Source: Janthinobacterium sp. TB1-E2
GTDB lineage: Bacteria; Pseudomonadota; Gammaproteobacteria; Burkholderiales; Burkholderiaceae_D
Direction: 5' to 3'
Length of the DNA stretch: 64,000 bases
Assembly (NCBI RefSeq): GCF_036885605.1
Contig: NZ_CP142523.1
Coordinates: 3,348,001-3,412,000, forward strand
Shown here: positions 53,322 to 61,880 of the stretch, piece by piece
Position numbering within the stretch: the stretch's first letter is position 1
Layout of the letters: every line of letters begins with the position of its first letter
The notes under the pieces: generated by a model
What the model was told of the DNA's origin: nothing
What the model saw: only the letters and a program-made list of their open reading frames with translations
Database searches by the model: none
Made by a program: the position numbers and the translations under genes

Positions 53322-54202
53322 GACCGCAGCCACCGTGCGCACAACTGTTCGACTTCGCCGCGCCAGGCGGCGCTGGCGAACGTGTGGTTGGCGCCAGCGA
53401 CCTGCGCTTGCGTCCATTGCGCGCGGGCGGCCACGGCGCGCCAGGCTGTGTCGCCATCGAGCAGGGCTTGCCACTCGCGCGCACCGAGGTCGTCGCCGCT
53501 GAGGACCAGCAGCACCTTGCCCTGGAATTGCGTCAGCGCCCGCAGCATGGCCGGCGCGGGCGCATCGTCTTCCCGCGTTGGCCCTTCTTGCGTGGCCGCC
53601 GCCACCTGCCGCAGCGAGGCGAGGCTGGCGCCCAGCCGCAGTCCGCCGCTGGCCAGCTTGCGCCAGAAACTGCCTTGCAGCAGGCGTGGCAGATAATAGT
53701 GGCGCAAGGTGGCGCGCGCTAGTCCGGCGCTGCTGCGCACCCACGGGTTGAGCAGGATCAGGGCTTTGACGCGCGTGTCGCGCGGCGCATGGCAGGCCGC
53801 TGCCGTGGCGCCGTCGCACAAGCCCCACAGCGCCACTTCGCGCAAGGCTGGCACGGCGTCGAAGAATTGCGCCAGCGCGCCGGCGATATCGGGACCGGCC
53901 GCGCGGTAATCTCGCGCGCTGCCTTCGCTGTCGCCCATGCCGCGCAAGTCGAAACGCAGCACGGGCCAGCCTTGCGCGGCCAGGGCGCGGGCCAGCAAGA
54001 CGAACTGGCGGTGGCTGCCGATCCGGTACTGCGGCCCGCCCGTGACGATCAACACGCCGCGCGGACCCGGTGCGTCGGGCAGGCTGAGGATGCCGGCCAT
54101 GCGCGCCTGCGCCTCGCCGTCGTCAGCGGCGCTGCGAAAGCGCAGGGCCAGTTCGCGCACGGCGTGCGTTGCGAGGTGCTGCTGGCCGCTGTCGCGTTTC
54201 AT
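53315..54202 (-). CDS. Exosortase-A system hydrolase 1 (alpha/beta fold)
   Basis: 295 residues. Characteristic family segment GVLIVTGGPQYRIGSHRQFV followed by VLRFDLRGMGDSEGSARDYR. The nucleophile elbow is atypical: ALWGLCDGATAAA, with Cys rather than Ser in G-x-C-x-G. The C-terminal GANHTFASAAWRGEV contributes the catalytic His and KVLLVLSGDDLGAREW the acid. Matches the hydrolase-1 subfamily found with XrtA/PEP-CTERM. ATG 54202 overlaps the hydrolase-2 stop by four bases. Substrate unknown; a thioester or ester linked to the acyl carrier protein is plausible. Confidence 0.9.
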   Translation of the reverse strand: MKRDSGQQHLATHAVRELALRFRSAADDGEAQARMAGILSLPDAPGPRGVLIVTGGPQYRIGSHRQFVLLARALAAQGWPVLRFDLRGMGDSEGSARDYRAAGPDIAGALAQFFDAVPALREVALWGLCDGATAAACHAPRDTRVKALILLNPWVRSSAGLARATLRHYYLPRLLQGSFWRKLASGGLRLGASLASLRQVAAATQEGPTREDDAPAPAMLRALTQFQGKVLLVLSGDDLGAREWQALLDGDTAWRAVAARAQWTQAQVAGANHTFASAAWRGEVEQLCARWLRSW

Positions 54203-55056
54203 GGCGGCGTCCTTTCCTCGTCGAGCCAGTCGCGGCACAGCGCACGCGTGGCGTCCAGCAGTTGCGGACACGCGAGCAGTTCGCCGCTATGCCAGAACGG
54301 GCCGTCGCCAAAGCTGGCCACGTGGACGGCGGTGCCCTGGTCCCGCCATTGCCGCGCCAGCGGCGGCAAGGGCGCGGCTGCCTGTTCCTGCCCCTGGTAA
54401 TCGAGCCAATAGACGGGAACGGCAGGCTGCAGCGCGGACGCGCTGACGTCATCGATGGCGTGCGCCAGCGCAGGCGCCAGCAGGTAGCCGGCCACTTCCA
54501 CGGGCTCACTTTCCGCCAGTGCGGCGCGCGCATGGCCGGGCGCTTCCTGCCCGCCGCCGGCCAGCATGCCGGTCGCCAGGCGCAGGCGCAGGAAGCGGTC
54601 GATGACGCGCCGCCCATCGAGTTCCGGTTGCCACAGCAGCAGACGGGCCAGGGGCAGCGGCGGGTTGCTGGCGAAATCGAGGGCCAGCAGGGCGCCCAGG
54701 CGCAAGCCCCACACGGTCAAGGGGCCGTTGACCCGCTGCGCCAGCCACGCGCACGCCAGGTGCAGGTCGTTGTGCCAGATATCCCAGCGCGCTTCTCCAA
54801 AGTCGCCGCTGCTGTCGCCGCAGCCGAACAGGTCGATCTGCAGCACGCTGTAGCCGGCCGCGGCAAAGGCGCGCGCCTGCGCGGCGGCCACGTGGCGGCT
54901 TTTATTCAGTTCTTCCGCGAACGGATGGACGTAGAGGATGCCGCCGCGCGCGGCCTGGCCCGGTGGCGGCAGGTGCAGCAAACAATAGCGCTGGCCGCCG
55001 CTGGCGGGCAGGAAGAAGGGCAGCAGCGGCAGCGCGTCGGTGAGGGCGCGGTTCAT
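54199..55056 (-). CDS. Exosortase-A system hydrolase 2 (alpha/beta fold)
   Basis: 285 residues. Family landmarks: PFFLPASGGQRYCLLHLPPP, GGILYVHPFAEELNKSRHVA, AGYSVLQIDLFGCGDSSGDF, TVWGLRLGALLALDFA. The elbow G-L-R-L-G has Arg where a Ser nucleophile is normal, so it may be a non-hydrolytic carrier-domain partner or use another residue. No membrane segment. ATG 55056 overlaps the acyl carrier protein stop by four bases. Confidence 0.9.
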   Translation of the reverse strand: MNRALTDALPLLPFFLPASGGQRYCLLHLPPPGQAARGGILYVHPFAEELNKSRHVAAAQARAFAAAGYSVLQIDLFGCGDSSGDFGEARWDIWHNDLHLACAWLAQRVNGPLTVWGLRLGALLALDFASNPPLPLARLLLWQPELDGRRVIDRFLRLRLATGMLAGGGQEAPGHARAALAESEPVEVAGYLLAPALAHAIDDVSASALQPAVPVYWLDYQGQEQAAAPLPPLARQWRDQGTAVHVASFGDGPFWHSGELLACPQLLDATRALCRDWLDEERTPP

Positions 55057-55298
55057 GGTCGCAGCTTGGCAAACACGAAATCGTGCAAGGTGCCCACGGT
55101 GGCGAAGTGGCGCGCGTGGATGTCGTCGTCGGCGACAACAATGCCGAAATGGTCTTCCAGCGCGGTGATCACGCCGATCACGGCCATCGAGTCGAGTTCC
55201 GGCACGCTACCCAAGAGCGGCGTGTGGGCTTCCAGCGCGCGCCCGTTCAAGCCCAGGGTGGTGTCGAGGATGTGCTTTACTGCTTCAAGATGCGGCAT
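55053..55298 (-). CDS. Acyl carrier protein, exosortase-A locus
   Basis: 81 residues, one phosphopantetheine carrier domain. The attachment serine is in VPELDSMAVIGVI (D-S-M-A-V, the typical D-S-x-x). Helix 1 VKHILDTTLGLNGRALEAHT is normal. It should carry an acyl or aminoacyl group activated by the ligase encoded divergently at 56242. ATG 55298 lies inside the GNAT gene's 3' end (22-base overlap). Confidence 0.9.
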   Translation of the reverse strand: MPHLEAVKHILDTTLGLNGRALEAHTPLLGSVPELDSMAVIGVITALEDHFGIVVADDDIHARHFATVGTLHDFVFAKLRP

Positions 55299-56074
55299 GT
55301 CAGCTCCAGGGAAGGGTAGTGCGGCAGGGACGACGTATCGAAGGCCAGGCAGGGAATATCGTCGGGGCGGCGCGACAGGTGCAGATACGGCGGCAGGCTG
55401 GCGGCCATCCATTGCCAGCGCCCGCAGCGAATGAAGGTGGCCGTGCCCAGCGCGTGCGTGCCCAGGCGCGCGTGGGCGCCCAGCGAGGCGCGGTTGAAAC
55501 GCGAGATGCGGCTGCACGACCAGCGCACGCCCTGCGCGTACAGCACGGCGTTGGCTTCTTCCCACAGGCGCGCGAAGACGAGGCCGCCGCGCTGTTCGGG
55601 ATGCACCCACACGTCGAGGTCCCACGACGACTGGTTTGAGGCCAGCGCATAGCGGGCGCGCACCTCGTCTTCCTGGCAGCCGTGGCGCAGCAGCCAGATC
55701 CAGCCGACCATGCCGGACTTGTCGCGCGCCACCAGGCATTGCGCACCTTGCCGGTAGCGCTCGCGCAGCGCGCCGGGCCGGCGCTCGGGGCCGGGCGGCA
55801 AGTCCGTTTCCGCCACGCAGGGCGTGACGGCAATCGACTGGCCGCGCCCACGGCACAGCGAACCGGGCGCCACGGCCTGTGCCACGAACTGGTAGCGGTA
55901 CAGGGCGCAACGCCCGCCCGGCACCGTTGCCAGCAGCCGCGCCACGGCCAGCCAGGCGCTGTCGCGCCAGCCCAGCTGGGCGACGCGGGCGGCCAGCCGT
56001 TGCAGCAAGGGAAATTGCGGGGACAGGGCCATGGTAGTAACGGACGGGGCGGCTATGCAGCCAACGCTGTCCAT
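55277..56074 (-). CDS. GNAT-family acyltransferase, exosortase-A locus
   Basis: 265 residues. N-terminal helical part, then a GNAT core with CLVARDKSGMVGWIWLLRHG, SSWDLDVWVHPEQRGGLVFA (acetyl-CoA or carrier phosphopantetheine loop near Q-R-G-G) and WSCSRISRFNRASLGAHARL. First gene of the leftward operon GNAT-ACP-hydrolase 2-hydrolase 1-GT-TPR, all overlapping. It may move an acyl group from the neighbouring acyl carrier protein to a sugar or protein (inference). Start uncertain: ATG 56074 or 56032; neither has a good ribosome site. Confidence 0.82.
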   Translation of the reverse strand: MDSVGCIAAPSVTTMALSPQFPLLQRLAARVAQLGWRDSAWLAVARLLATVPGGRCALYRYQFVAQAVAPGSLCRGRGQSIAVTPCVAETDLPPGPERRPGALRERYRQGAQCLVARDKSGMVGWIWLLRHGCQEDEVRARYALASNQSSWDLDVWVHPEQRGGLVFARLWEEANAVLYAQGVRWSCSRISRFNRASLGAHARLGTHALGTATFIRCGRWQWMAASLPPYLHLSRRPDDIPCLAFDTSSLPHYPSLELTCRILKQ

Positions 56075-56241
56075 TAGAGCGCAGCGGCCAGTGGCCGATG
56101 TTGCGCGGCCTCAAGCATTGCGCCAGATAGGTCACCGTCCGTGGGGAGAGGTGCTTGCTTGATAAAAATCAACACTGCCGCGCCCGTTTGTCCCAATCAT
56201 AGGGGGATGCATGGCAATCATGGCAACCCTGGGGCGACACG

Positions 56242-57840
56242 ATGGCAACACTGATACACGATCTGATCTTTGAAACGGCGCAGCGCGCGCCCCACGCGCC
56301 GGCCCTGTCGTGGCAGGGCGAGGAGCTGAGCTATGGCGCGCTGGCGCAGTCCGTGCGCGAGGCGGCAGCGACCCTGCTGACCCTGGGCTTGCAAGGTGGC
56401 GCGCGCGTGGCCGTGTACCTGGAAAAACGCCCGGAAAACGTCAGCGCCATGTTTGGCGCGGCGGCAGCCGGCGGCGTGTTCGTGCCCGTCAATCCGCTGC
56501 TCAAGCCGGACCAGGTGGCGTATATCCTGGCCGACTGCAACGTAGCCATCCTCGTTACCTCGCGCGAACGCCTGGCGCAGCTGGGCCACGCGCTGGCCGC
56601 CTGCCCGGACTTGCGGACGGTGCTGCTGACGGGCGAAGGGGAGGCGGAGTCCAGCCTGGGCAAGGTGCGCGTGCTGCCGTGGAGCGCGGTCTCCGCCGCC
56701 AGCGTGCCCGCGCCTCAGCCGCATGCGGCGATCGACGTGGACATGGCCGCCATTCTATATACCTCGGGCAGCACGGGACGGCCGAAAGGCGTGGTGCTGT
56801 CGCACCGCAACATGCTGGCGGGCGCGCTCAGCGTGTCGGGCTATTTGCGCAACACGCCGCAGGACCGTATTTTATGCGTCCTGCCGCTCAGTTTTGATTA
56901 CGGCCTGAGCCAGCTGACGACGGCATTTGCCAGCGGCGCCTGTGCCGTACTGATGAATTATCTGCTGCTGCGCGATATCGTCGAAACCGTCGAGCAGGAA
57001 GCCATCACGGGCCTGGCCGCCGTGCCGCCGCTGTGGGTGCAGCTGTCCCAGCTGAGCTGGCCCTTGTCCACGCCTTTGCGCTACATCACCAATTCGGGCG
57101 GCGTGATGCAGCGCTCCACGCTCGACCGGCTGCGCCAGTCGTTGCCGCGCGTGCAGGTCTACCTGATGTATGGCTTGACGGAAGCGTTCCGCTCGACCTA
57201 TTTGGCGCCGGAACAGCTGGAACGGCGCCCCGATTCCATCGGGCAAGCGATCCCGAACGCGGAAGTGCTGGTGCTGCGTCCCGACGGCAGCGTGTGCGAC
57301 GCCGATGAGCCGGGCGAACTCGTGCACCGTGGCGCGCTGGTGGCGCTCGGCTACTGGAACGACGCGGCGCGCACGGCCGAACGCTTCAAACCGCTGCCGC
57401 CGCAGGCGAGTGGCCTGGTGCTGCCGGAGCTGGCCGTCTGGTCGGGCGACACGGTGCGACGCGATGCGGATGGCTATCTGTATTTCGTCGGGCGCAGCGA
57501 CGATATGATCAAGACGTCGGGCTACCGGGTCAGCCCGGCCGAGATCGAGGAAGTCGCGTATGCGAGCGGACTGGTGGGCGATGCCGCCGCGCTGGGCCTG
57601 CCCCATGCCGTGCTGGGCCAGGCCATCGCCTTGCTCGTCACGCCCGCGCCCGGTGTGGAATTGCAGCGCGACAGCGTGCTGGCCGCCTGCCGCGCACGCC
57701 TGCCCAGCTATATGGTGCCGCTGTGGGTGGAGATCCGCGACGGCGTGCTGCCGCGCAATCCGAACGGCAAGATCGACCGCCCCTTGCTGGCCCGGGAACT
57801 GGCGCGTGCGTATGCGGTCCAAACAGGAGACGCGGCATGA
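56242..57840 (+). CDS. Acyl-CoA/acyl-ACP ligase, exosortase-A system
   Basis: 532 residues, an adenylate-forming enzyme. ATP motif ILYTSGSTGRPKGVVLSHRN, second core LMYGLTEAFRSTYL, hinge and third core SGDTVRRDADGYLYFVGRSD followed by DMIKTSGYRVSPAEIEE, and the catalytic Lys near NPNGKIDRPLLAR. It matches the exosortase-A-associated acyl-CoA ligase family. It activates a carboxylic acid or amino acid as adenylate, likely for the acyl carrier protein at 55053. The ATG overlaps nothing upstream; the stop overlaps the PLP decarboxylase ATG (ATGA). Confidence 0.93.
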   Translation: MATLIHDLIFETAQRAPHAPALSWQGEELSYGALAQSVREAAATLLTLGLQGGARVAVYLEKRPENVSAMFGAAAAGGVFVPVNPLLKPDQVAYILADCNVAILVTSRERLAQLGHALAACPDLRTVLLTGEGEAESSLGKVRVLPWSAVSAASVPAPQPHAAIDVDMAAILYTSGSTGRPKGVVLSHRNMLAGALSVSGYLRNTPQDRILCVLPLSFDYGLSQLTTAFASGACAVLMNYLLLRDIVETVEQEAITGLAAVPPLWVQLSQLSWPLSTPLRYITNSGGVMQRSTLDRLRQSLPRVQVYLMYGLTEAFRSTYLAPEQLERRPDSIGQAIPNAEVLVLRPDGSVCDADEPGELVHRGALVALGYWNDAARTAERFKPLPPQASGLVLPELAVWSGDTVRRDADGYLYFVGRSDDMIKTSGYRVSPAEIEEVAYASGLVGDAAALGLPHAVLGQAIALLVTPAPGVELQRDSVLAACRARLPSYMVPLWVEIRDGVLPRNPNGKIDRPLLARELARAYAVQTGDAA

Positions 57841-59096
57841 AGGACTTGATCCGCTCGAACAGTACGGAATTGCCCTTGCACTCGGCCTTGGGCCAGCAGT
57901 TTGCCATGGACGGCGACATGCTGCAGGTCGGCGGTATTTCTTTACGCCGGCTGGCGCAGAGGGTGGGCGGCACGCCGTTCTATGCCTATGACCGCGCGCA
58001 TATCACGCGCCGCGTGGCGCAATTGCGCGCCGCCTTGCCCGCCGGCGTGCATGTGCATTACGCGATGAAGGCCAACCCCATGCCGGCCGTGGTGCAATGG
58101 CTGGCGGGCCTGGTCGACGGCATCGACGTGGCCTCGGGCGGCGAACTGGCCACGGCGCTCGATACACCGATGGCGCCGGAGCGCATCAGCTTTGCGGGCC
58201 CGGGCAAGAGCGATGGGGAACTGGCGCGGGCCGTGGCCGCTGGCGTATTGATCAACGTGGAGTCGGGCGCCCAGCTGGAAAGGGTGGCGCTGGCCAGCGA
58301 ACGGTTGGGCATGACGGCCAGGGTGGCCGTACGCGTGAATCCTGATTTCGCCTTGCGCCGCACGGGCATGCGCATGGGCGGCGGCGCGCAGCCGTTTGGC
58401 GTCGATGCGGCCCTCGTGCCGGCGCTGCTGGGCCGCATCGGTCAGCTGGGGCTGGATTTTCACGGTTTTCACCTGTATGCGGGTTCGCAAAGCCTGTCGG
58501 CGGCGGCCCTGGCTGAAGCGCAGGCCCTGAGCGTGCAACTGGCCCTGCAACTGGCCGACAGCGCGCCGTCGCCCTTGCGCACCCTGAATATCGGCGGCGG
58601 CTTCGGCGTGCCGTATTTTCCCGGCGACCAGGCGCTGGACCTGGCGCCTGTGGCGGACGGCTTGCAGCGGCAGCTCGATCTGCTGGCCCAGGCGGCGCCC
58701 GGCGCGCGCCTGAACCTGGAGCTGGGCCGCTATCTGGTGGCCGAGGCGGGCATCTATGTGTGTAAGGTGCTCGAACGCAAGGTGTCGCATGGACAAGTGT
58801 TTCTCGTCACGGATGGCGGCTTGCACCACCACTTGGCGGCCTCGGGCAATTTCGGCCAGCTGATCCGCAAGAATTACCCGGTCGCCATCGGCAACCGGCT
58901 GCATGGCGGGGCGCGCGAAGTGGCGTCCGTCGTGGGACCGTTGTGCACGCCGCTGGACTTGCTGGCCGATCAGATGGAGATGGCGCGCGCCGAAGAGGGC
59001 GACCTGGTGGTCGTGTTCCAGTCGGGCGCGTATGGCTTGACGGCCAGCCCCACGGCCTTTCTTGGCCATCCGTTGCCGGCCGAGGTGCTCGTATGA
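57837..59096 (+). CDS. PLP-dependent decarboxylase, exosortase-A system
   Basis: 419 residues, fold III alanine-racemase-like barrel of the DAP/ornithine decarboxylase group. PLP Lys78 in VHVHYAMKANPMPAVVQ, phosphate-binding GGGFGVPYFPGD, LNLELGRYLVAEAGIYVCKV, and the C-terminal VGPLCTPLDLLADQ where lysine decarboxylases have their active-site Cys. It matches the exosortase-A subtype. It probably decarboxylates an amino acid or its carrier-bound form to an amine. ATGA overlaps on both ends with ligase and asparagine-synthase-like genes. Confidence 0.93.
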   Translation: MKDLIRSNSTELPLHSALGQQFAMDGDMLQVGGISLRRLAQRVGGTPFYAYDRAHITRRVAQLRAALPAGVHVHYAMKANPMPAVVQWLAGLVDGIDVASGGELATALDTPMAPERISFAGPGKSDGELARAVAAGVLINVESGAQLERVALASERLGMTARVAVRVNPDFALRRTGMRMGGGAQPFGVDAALVPALLGRIGQLGLDFHGFHLYAGSQSLSAAALAEAQALSVQLALQLADSAPSPLRTLNIGGGFGVPYFPGDQALDLAPVADGLQRQLDLLAQAAPGARLNLELGRYLVAEAGIYVCKVLERKVSHGQVFLVTDGGLHHHLAASGNFGQLIRKNYPVAIGNRLHGGAREVASVVGPLCTPLDLLADQMEMARAEEGDLVVVFQSGAYGLTASPTAFLGHPLPAEVLV

Positions 59097-61036
59097 GCGG
59101 CCTGTGCGGTTGGCTGGCGGCGACCGGCGGGGCAGCGGGCTCTGTCGCCGCCGATGCCGATGCCAGTGGCGCCGCGCTGGCCGGCATGGCCGCGCCCCTG
59201 TCGCGTTTCGATAGGGCCCCCTTGACTGCCTGCGTGAGCGAAGTGGGTGGCGTGGCCGTGGCCGCGATCGACGGCAGCCGCCATGTGTATCAGCAGGATG
59301 GCTTGCAAGTGGCTATCTGGGGCCGGCCCATGCTTGACGGTTCGGCCGATGACGTGGCAAGCCGCCTCGCTTCCCTTTGGCTGAGCCGGGGCGTGGCGGC
59401 CTGCGCCAGCCTGTCCGGGCCATTTGCTATAGCTATCCTCGACTCTTTTTCCGGCTCGGCCCTGCTGGCAGTGGACCGCGCCGGAATCCACCCCCTCAGC
59501 TATGCGGGTAATGCGCAAGGCTTGTTCTTTGCCTCCTCGCATGACGCCTTGCTGGCCCATCCGTCCGTGCGGGGCGCGCTCGATCCGCAAGCGCTTTATC
59601 ACTACCTGTTCTTCCACATGGTGCCTGGCCCGGCCACGGCTTACCTGGGCCAGCAGCGCTTGCTGCCCGGCGAATACCTGCATGTGCGCGGCGGCAAGCA
59701 ATGCAAGGGCAGTTACTGGCAGCTGGCTTTCCGGGAGCCGGGCGCGGCGCGCCCGCGGGCCAGCTTTGCCAGCAACAAGCAGGAATTCCTGCGCCTGCTG
59801 CGCCAGTCCGTGGAAAGCAGCCTGGGCGCGGATGGCGCGGACACGGGCGCGTTTCTCAGCGGCGGCACGGACAGTTCCACCGTGGCCGCCATCATGGGGC
59901 AAGTGACGGGCCGGCCGGCGCGCACGTATTCCATCGGTTTCGACGCGCCCGGCTATGACGAAATGGCGTATGCGCGCCTGGCCGCCAGTCACGCGGGCAG
60001 CATCCACCACGAGCGCTACGTGACGCCAGCCGATGTGCTGGCCGCCATTCCCGCCATGGCGGCCATCTTCGACCAGCCTTTCGGCAACGCCTCGGCCATT
60101 CCCGCCTTTTACTGCGCGCAGATGGCGCGCGAGGATGGCGTAACGCGCTTGCTCGGCGGCGACGGCGGCGATGAACTGTTTGGCGGCAATGAGCGCTATG
60201 CGCACCAGGCCTTGCTGTCGCAGTACGAGCGCTTGCCCGCCGTGCTGCGCCAGGCCATCATCGAGCCGCTGCTGTTCCGCGAGCGCACGGGCAAGCCGTG
60301 GCGGCTGGGCGACAAGGCGCGCCGCTACATCGAGCTATCGAGCCTGCCGCTGCCGGCACGGCTCGACAGCTACAACCTGCTGCTGCGCCATGGCCACCGC
60401 ACGGTGCTGGAAGCGGGTTTCATCGACACCATCGACCCGGGCATGGCACCCGGCTGCGTGAATGGCGCGTATTGGGAGCGGCAAGGCCAGGGCTTGAGCC
60501 AGATCAATGAACTGCTGGCGCTCGACATGCGTTTTACTTTGGCCGACAACGACCTGTTCAAGGTGCGCAAGGCGTGCGAGCTGGCCGGCGTGGAAGCGGC
60601 GTTTCCCTTCCTGCACGATGCGATGGTGGCGTTTGCCGCCCGCCTGGCGCCACGCGACAAGCTCGACGGCATGCGGCTGCGGCCCTTCTTCAAGCGGGCG
60701 CTGGCGGAAATCCTGCCGCCGGCCATCGTGCGCAAGAAAAAGCACGGCTTCGGCCTGCCTTTCGGCCTGTGGCTGCACAGTCATCCGCCGCTGCGCGAGT
60801 TTGCATTCGACAACCTCACGCAGCTGCGCGGACGCGGCATCGTGCGGTCCGCCTTCATCGACGATCTGCAAGGGCGCTTGCTGGCGGAACATCCGGCCTA
60901 TCACGGCACCATGGTGTGGCTGCTGCTGATGCTGGAACAGTGGCTCAGCCAGCATCCAGGCGCGCTGGGTGCGCTTGCCGGCGGTTTTGCCGCATGCGCC
61001 ACAGAAACGCCAGCCGTCCTCGATCCCACGGCGTAA
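59093..61036 (+). CDS. Asparagine-synthase-like amidotransferase, exosortase-A system, displaced N-terminal Cys
   Basis: 647 residues. N-terminal glutaminase-like domain (~210 residues) and C-terminal synthetase domain with PP-loop FLSGGTDSSTVAAIM, TYSIGFDAPGYDEMAYARLA and LLGGDGGDELFGGNERYA. Active class II glutaminases need Cys as residue 2 (exposed after Met removal). Here the sequence begins MSGLCGWLAA with Cys5. ATG 59093 has GAGG seven bases upstream and overlaps the previous stop, so this start is well supported. The glutaminase may thus be inactive and the enzyme use ammonia or act as an amide/lactam-forming synthetase. The last 92 bases overlap the convergent deacetylase gene. Confidence 0.88.
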   Translation: MSGLCGWLAATGGAAGSVAADADASGAALAGMAAPLSRFDRAPLTACVSEVGGVAVAAIDGSRHVYQQDGLQVAIWGRPMLDGSADDVASRLASLWLSRGVAACASLSGPFAIAILDSFSGSALLAVDRAGIHPLSYAGNAQGLFFASSHDALLAHPSVRGALDPQALYHYLFFHMVPGPATAYLGQQRLLPGEYLHVRGGKQCKGSYWQLAFREPGAARPRASFASNKQEFLRLLRQSVESSLGADGADTGAFLSGGTDSSTVAAIMGQVTGRPARTYSIGFDAPGYDEMAYARLAASHAGSIHHERYVTPADVLAAIPAMAAIFDQPFGNASAIPAFYCAQMAREDGVTRLLGGDGGDELFGGNERYAHQALLSQYERLPAVLRQAIIEPLLFRERTGKPWRLGDKARRYIELSSLPLPARLDSYNLLLRHGHRTVLEAGFIDTIDPGMAPGCVNGAYWERQGQGLSQINELLALDMRFTLADNDLFKVRKACELAGVEAAFPFLHDAMVAFAARLAPRDKLDGMRLRPFFKRALAEILPPAIVRKKKHGFGLPFGLWLHSHPPLREFAFDNLTQLRGRGIVRSAFIDDLQGRLLAEHPAYHGTMVWLLLMLEQWLSQHPGALGALAGGFAACATETPAVLDPTA

Positions 61037-61880
61037 AGCGGGGCAGCTGCAGCAGGTCGAGCCCCGCGCCGGGGCGCGCCACGCCCCAGTCCGTGGCCAC
61101 GGCCGCCTTGAAACCGAGGCTTTTGACCATCGCCACGTGCGGCGCGCCATAGTCGCGCCCGGCCTTGCCGTTCGGATATGCAAACAGAGTGACGGGCGCC
61201 TGGATCAAACTTTCCAGCTGGCGCTTGCCGTCGGCGATGTTTTGCCGCGCCGCGTGGTCCGGCAAGGTGGACAAAATCGGGTGGCTGTCCGTGTGCGCGC
61301 CCACCTCCATGCCGGCCGCATGCAATTGGCGCAGCTGCGCCGTGCTCAGCATGGCGGGCGGACCAGCCAGAACGCCCGCCTGGCGGCGTATCCGCATGGC
61401 CAGCTGCTGGCGCCGGGCGAACGGCAGGTATTTGAGCTGCCCCAGCAGGGTGGCGATGGCCGCTTGCCGCTGCGCCAGGCTGGCGACGGGGAACGTCCCC
61501 AGCTCGTGTTTGCGCAAGTCCAGCACGGGCCCGGCCGCCTGGCGCACGGCCTCGATCACCGTGTCGTTCCACATTTGCCCGCCGTCCAGGTAGCCCGTGG
61601 CGATGAAAAACGTGGCGTGCATGCCATGGCGCCGCAGCAGCGGCAGGGCGACTTGCGCATTGTCCGCATAGCCGTCGTCGAAGGTGATGCAGGCGGCGCG
61701 CTGCGGCAGGCTGCCATTCTGCAAGCGCTGCACGGCATCGCTCAGTGACAGCGGCGTATAGAAGCGTTTCAGCAGGCGCAGCTGGCGCTCGAACAGCACG
61801 GCGTCCACTTCGCCGGGAAACAGCGGGTCGGGCCGCGCCAGCACGCGGTGGTAGATCAGGATGGACAAGGTGGCTGTCAT
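60945..61880 (-). CDS. Polysaccharide deacetylase, exosortase-A locus
   Basis: 311 residues, NodB-type carbohydrate esterase 4. Catalytic Asp and metal Asp in ACITFDDGYADNAQVALP, metal His pair in EVGAHTDSHPILSTL, and the later LFAYPNGKAGRDYGAPHVAM. No signal peptide is obvious (MTATLSILIYHRVLARPDPL). It removes N-acetyl groups from a glycan. ATG 61880 overlaps the O-ligase stop by four bases; the 3' end runs 92 bases into the opposite-strand asparagine-synthase-like gene. Confidence 0.88.
   Translation of the reverse strand: MTATLSILIYHRVLARPDPLFPGEVDAVLFERQLRLLKRFYTPLSLSDAVQRLQNGSLPQRAACITFDDGYADNAQVALPLLRRHGMHATFFIATGYLDGGQMWNDTVIEAVRQAAGPVLDLRKHELGTFPVASLAQRQAAIATLLGQLKYLPFARRQQLAMRIRRQAGVLAGPPAMLSTAQLRQLHAAGMEVGAHTDSHPILSTLPDHAARQNIADGKRQLESLIQAPVTLFAYPNGKAGRDYGAPHVAMVKSLGFKAAVATDWGVARPGAGLDLLQLPRFTPWDRGRLAFLWRMRQNRRQAHPARLDAG

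Noticed and set aside
56075-56241. Sigma-54 site TGGC-N5-TTGC between GNAT and ligase genes
   Set aside because: GG and GC are two bases too close together for a -24/-12 promoter.
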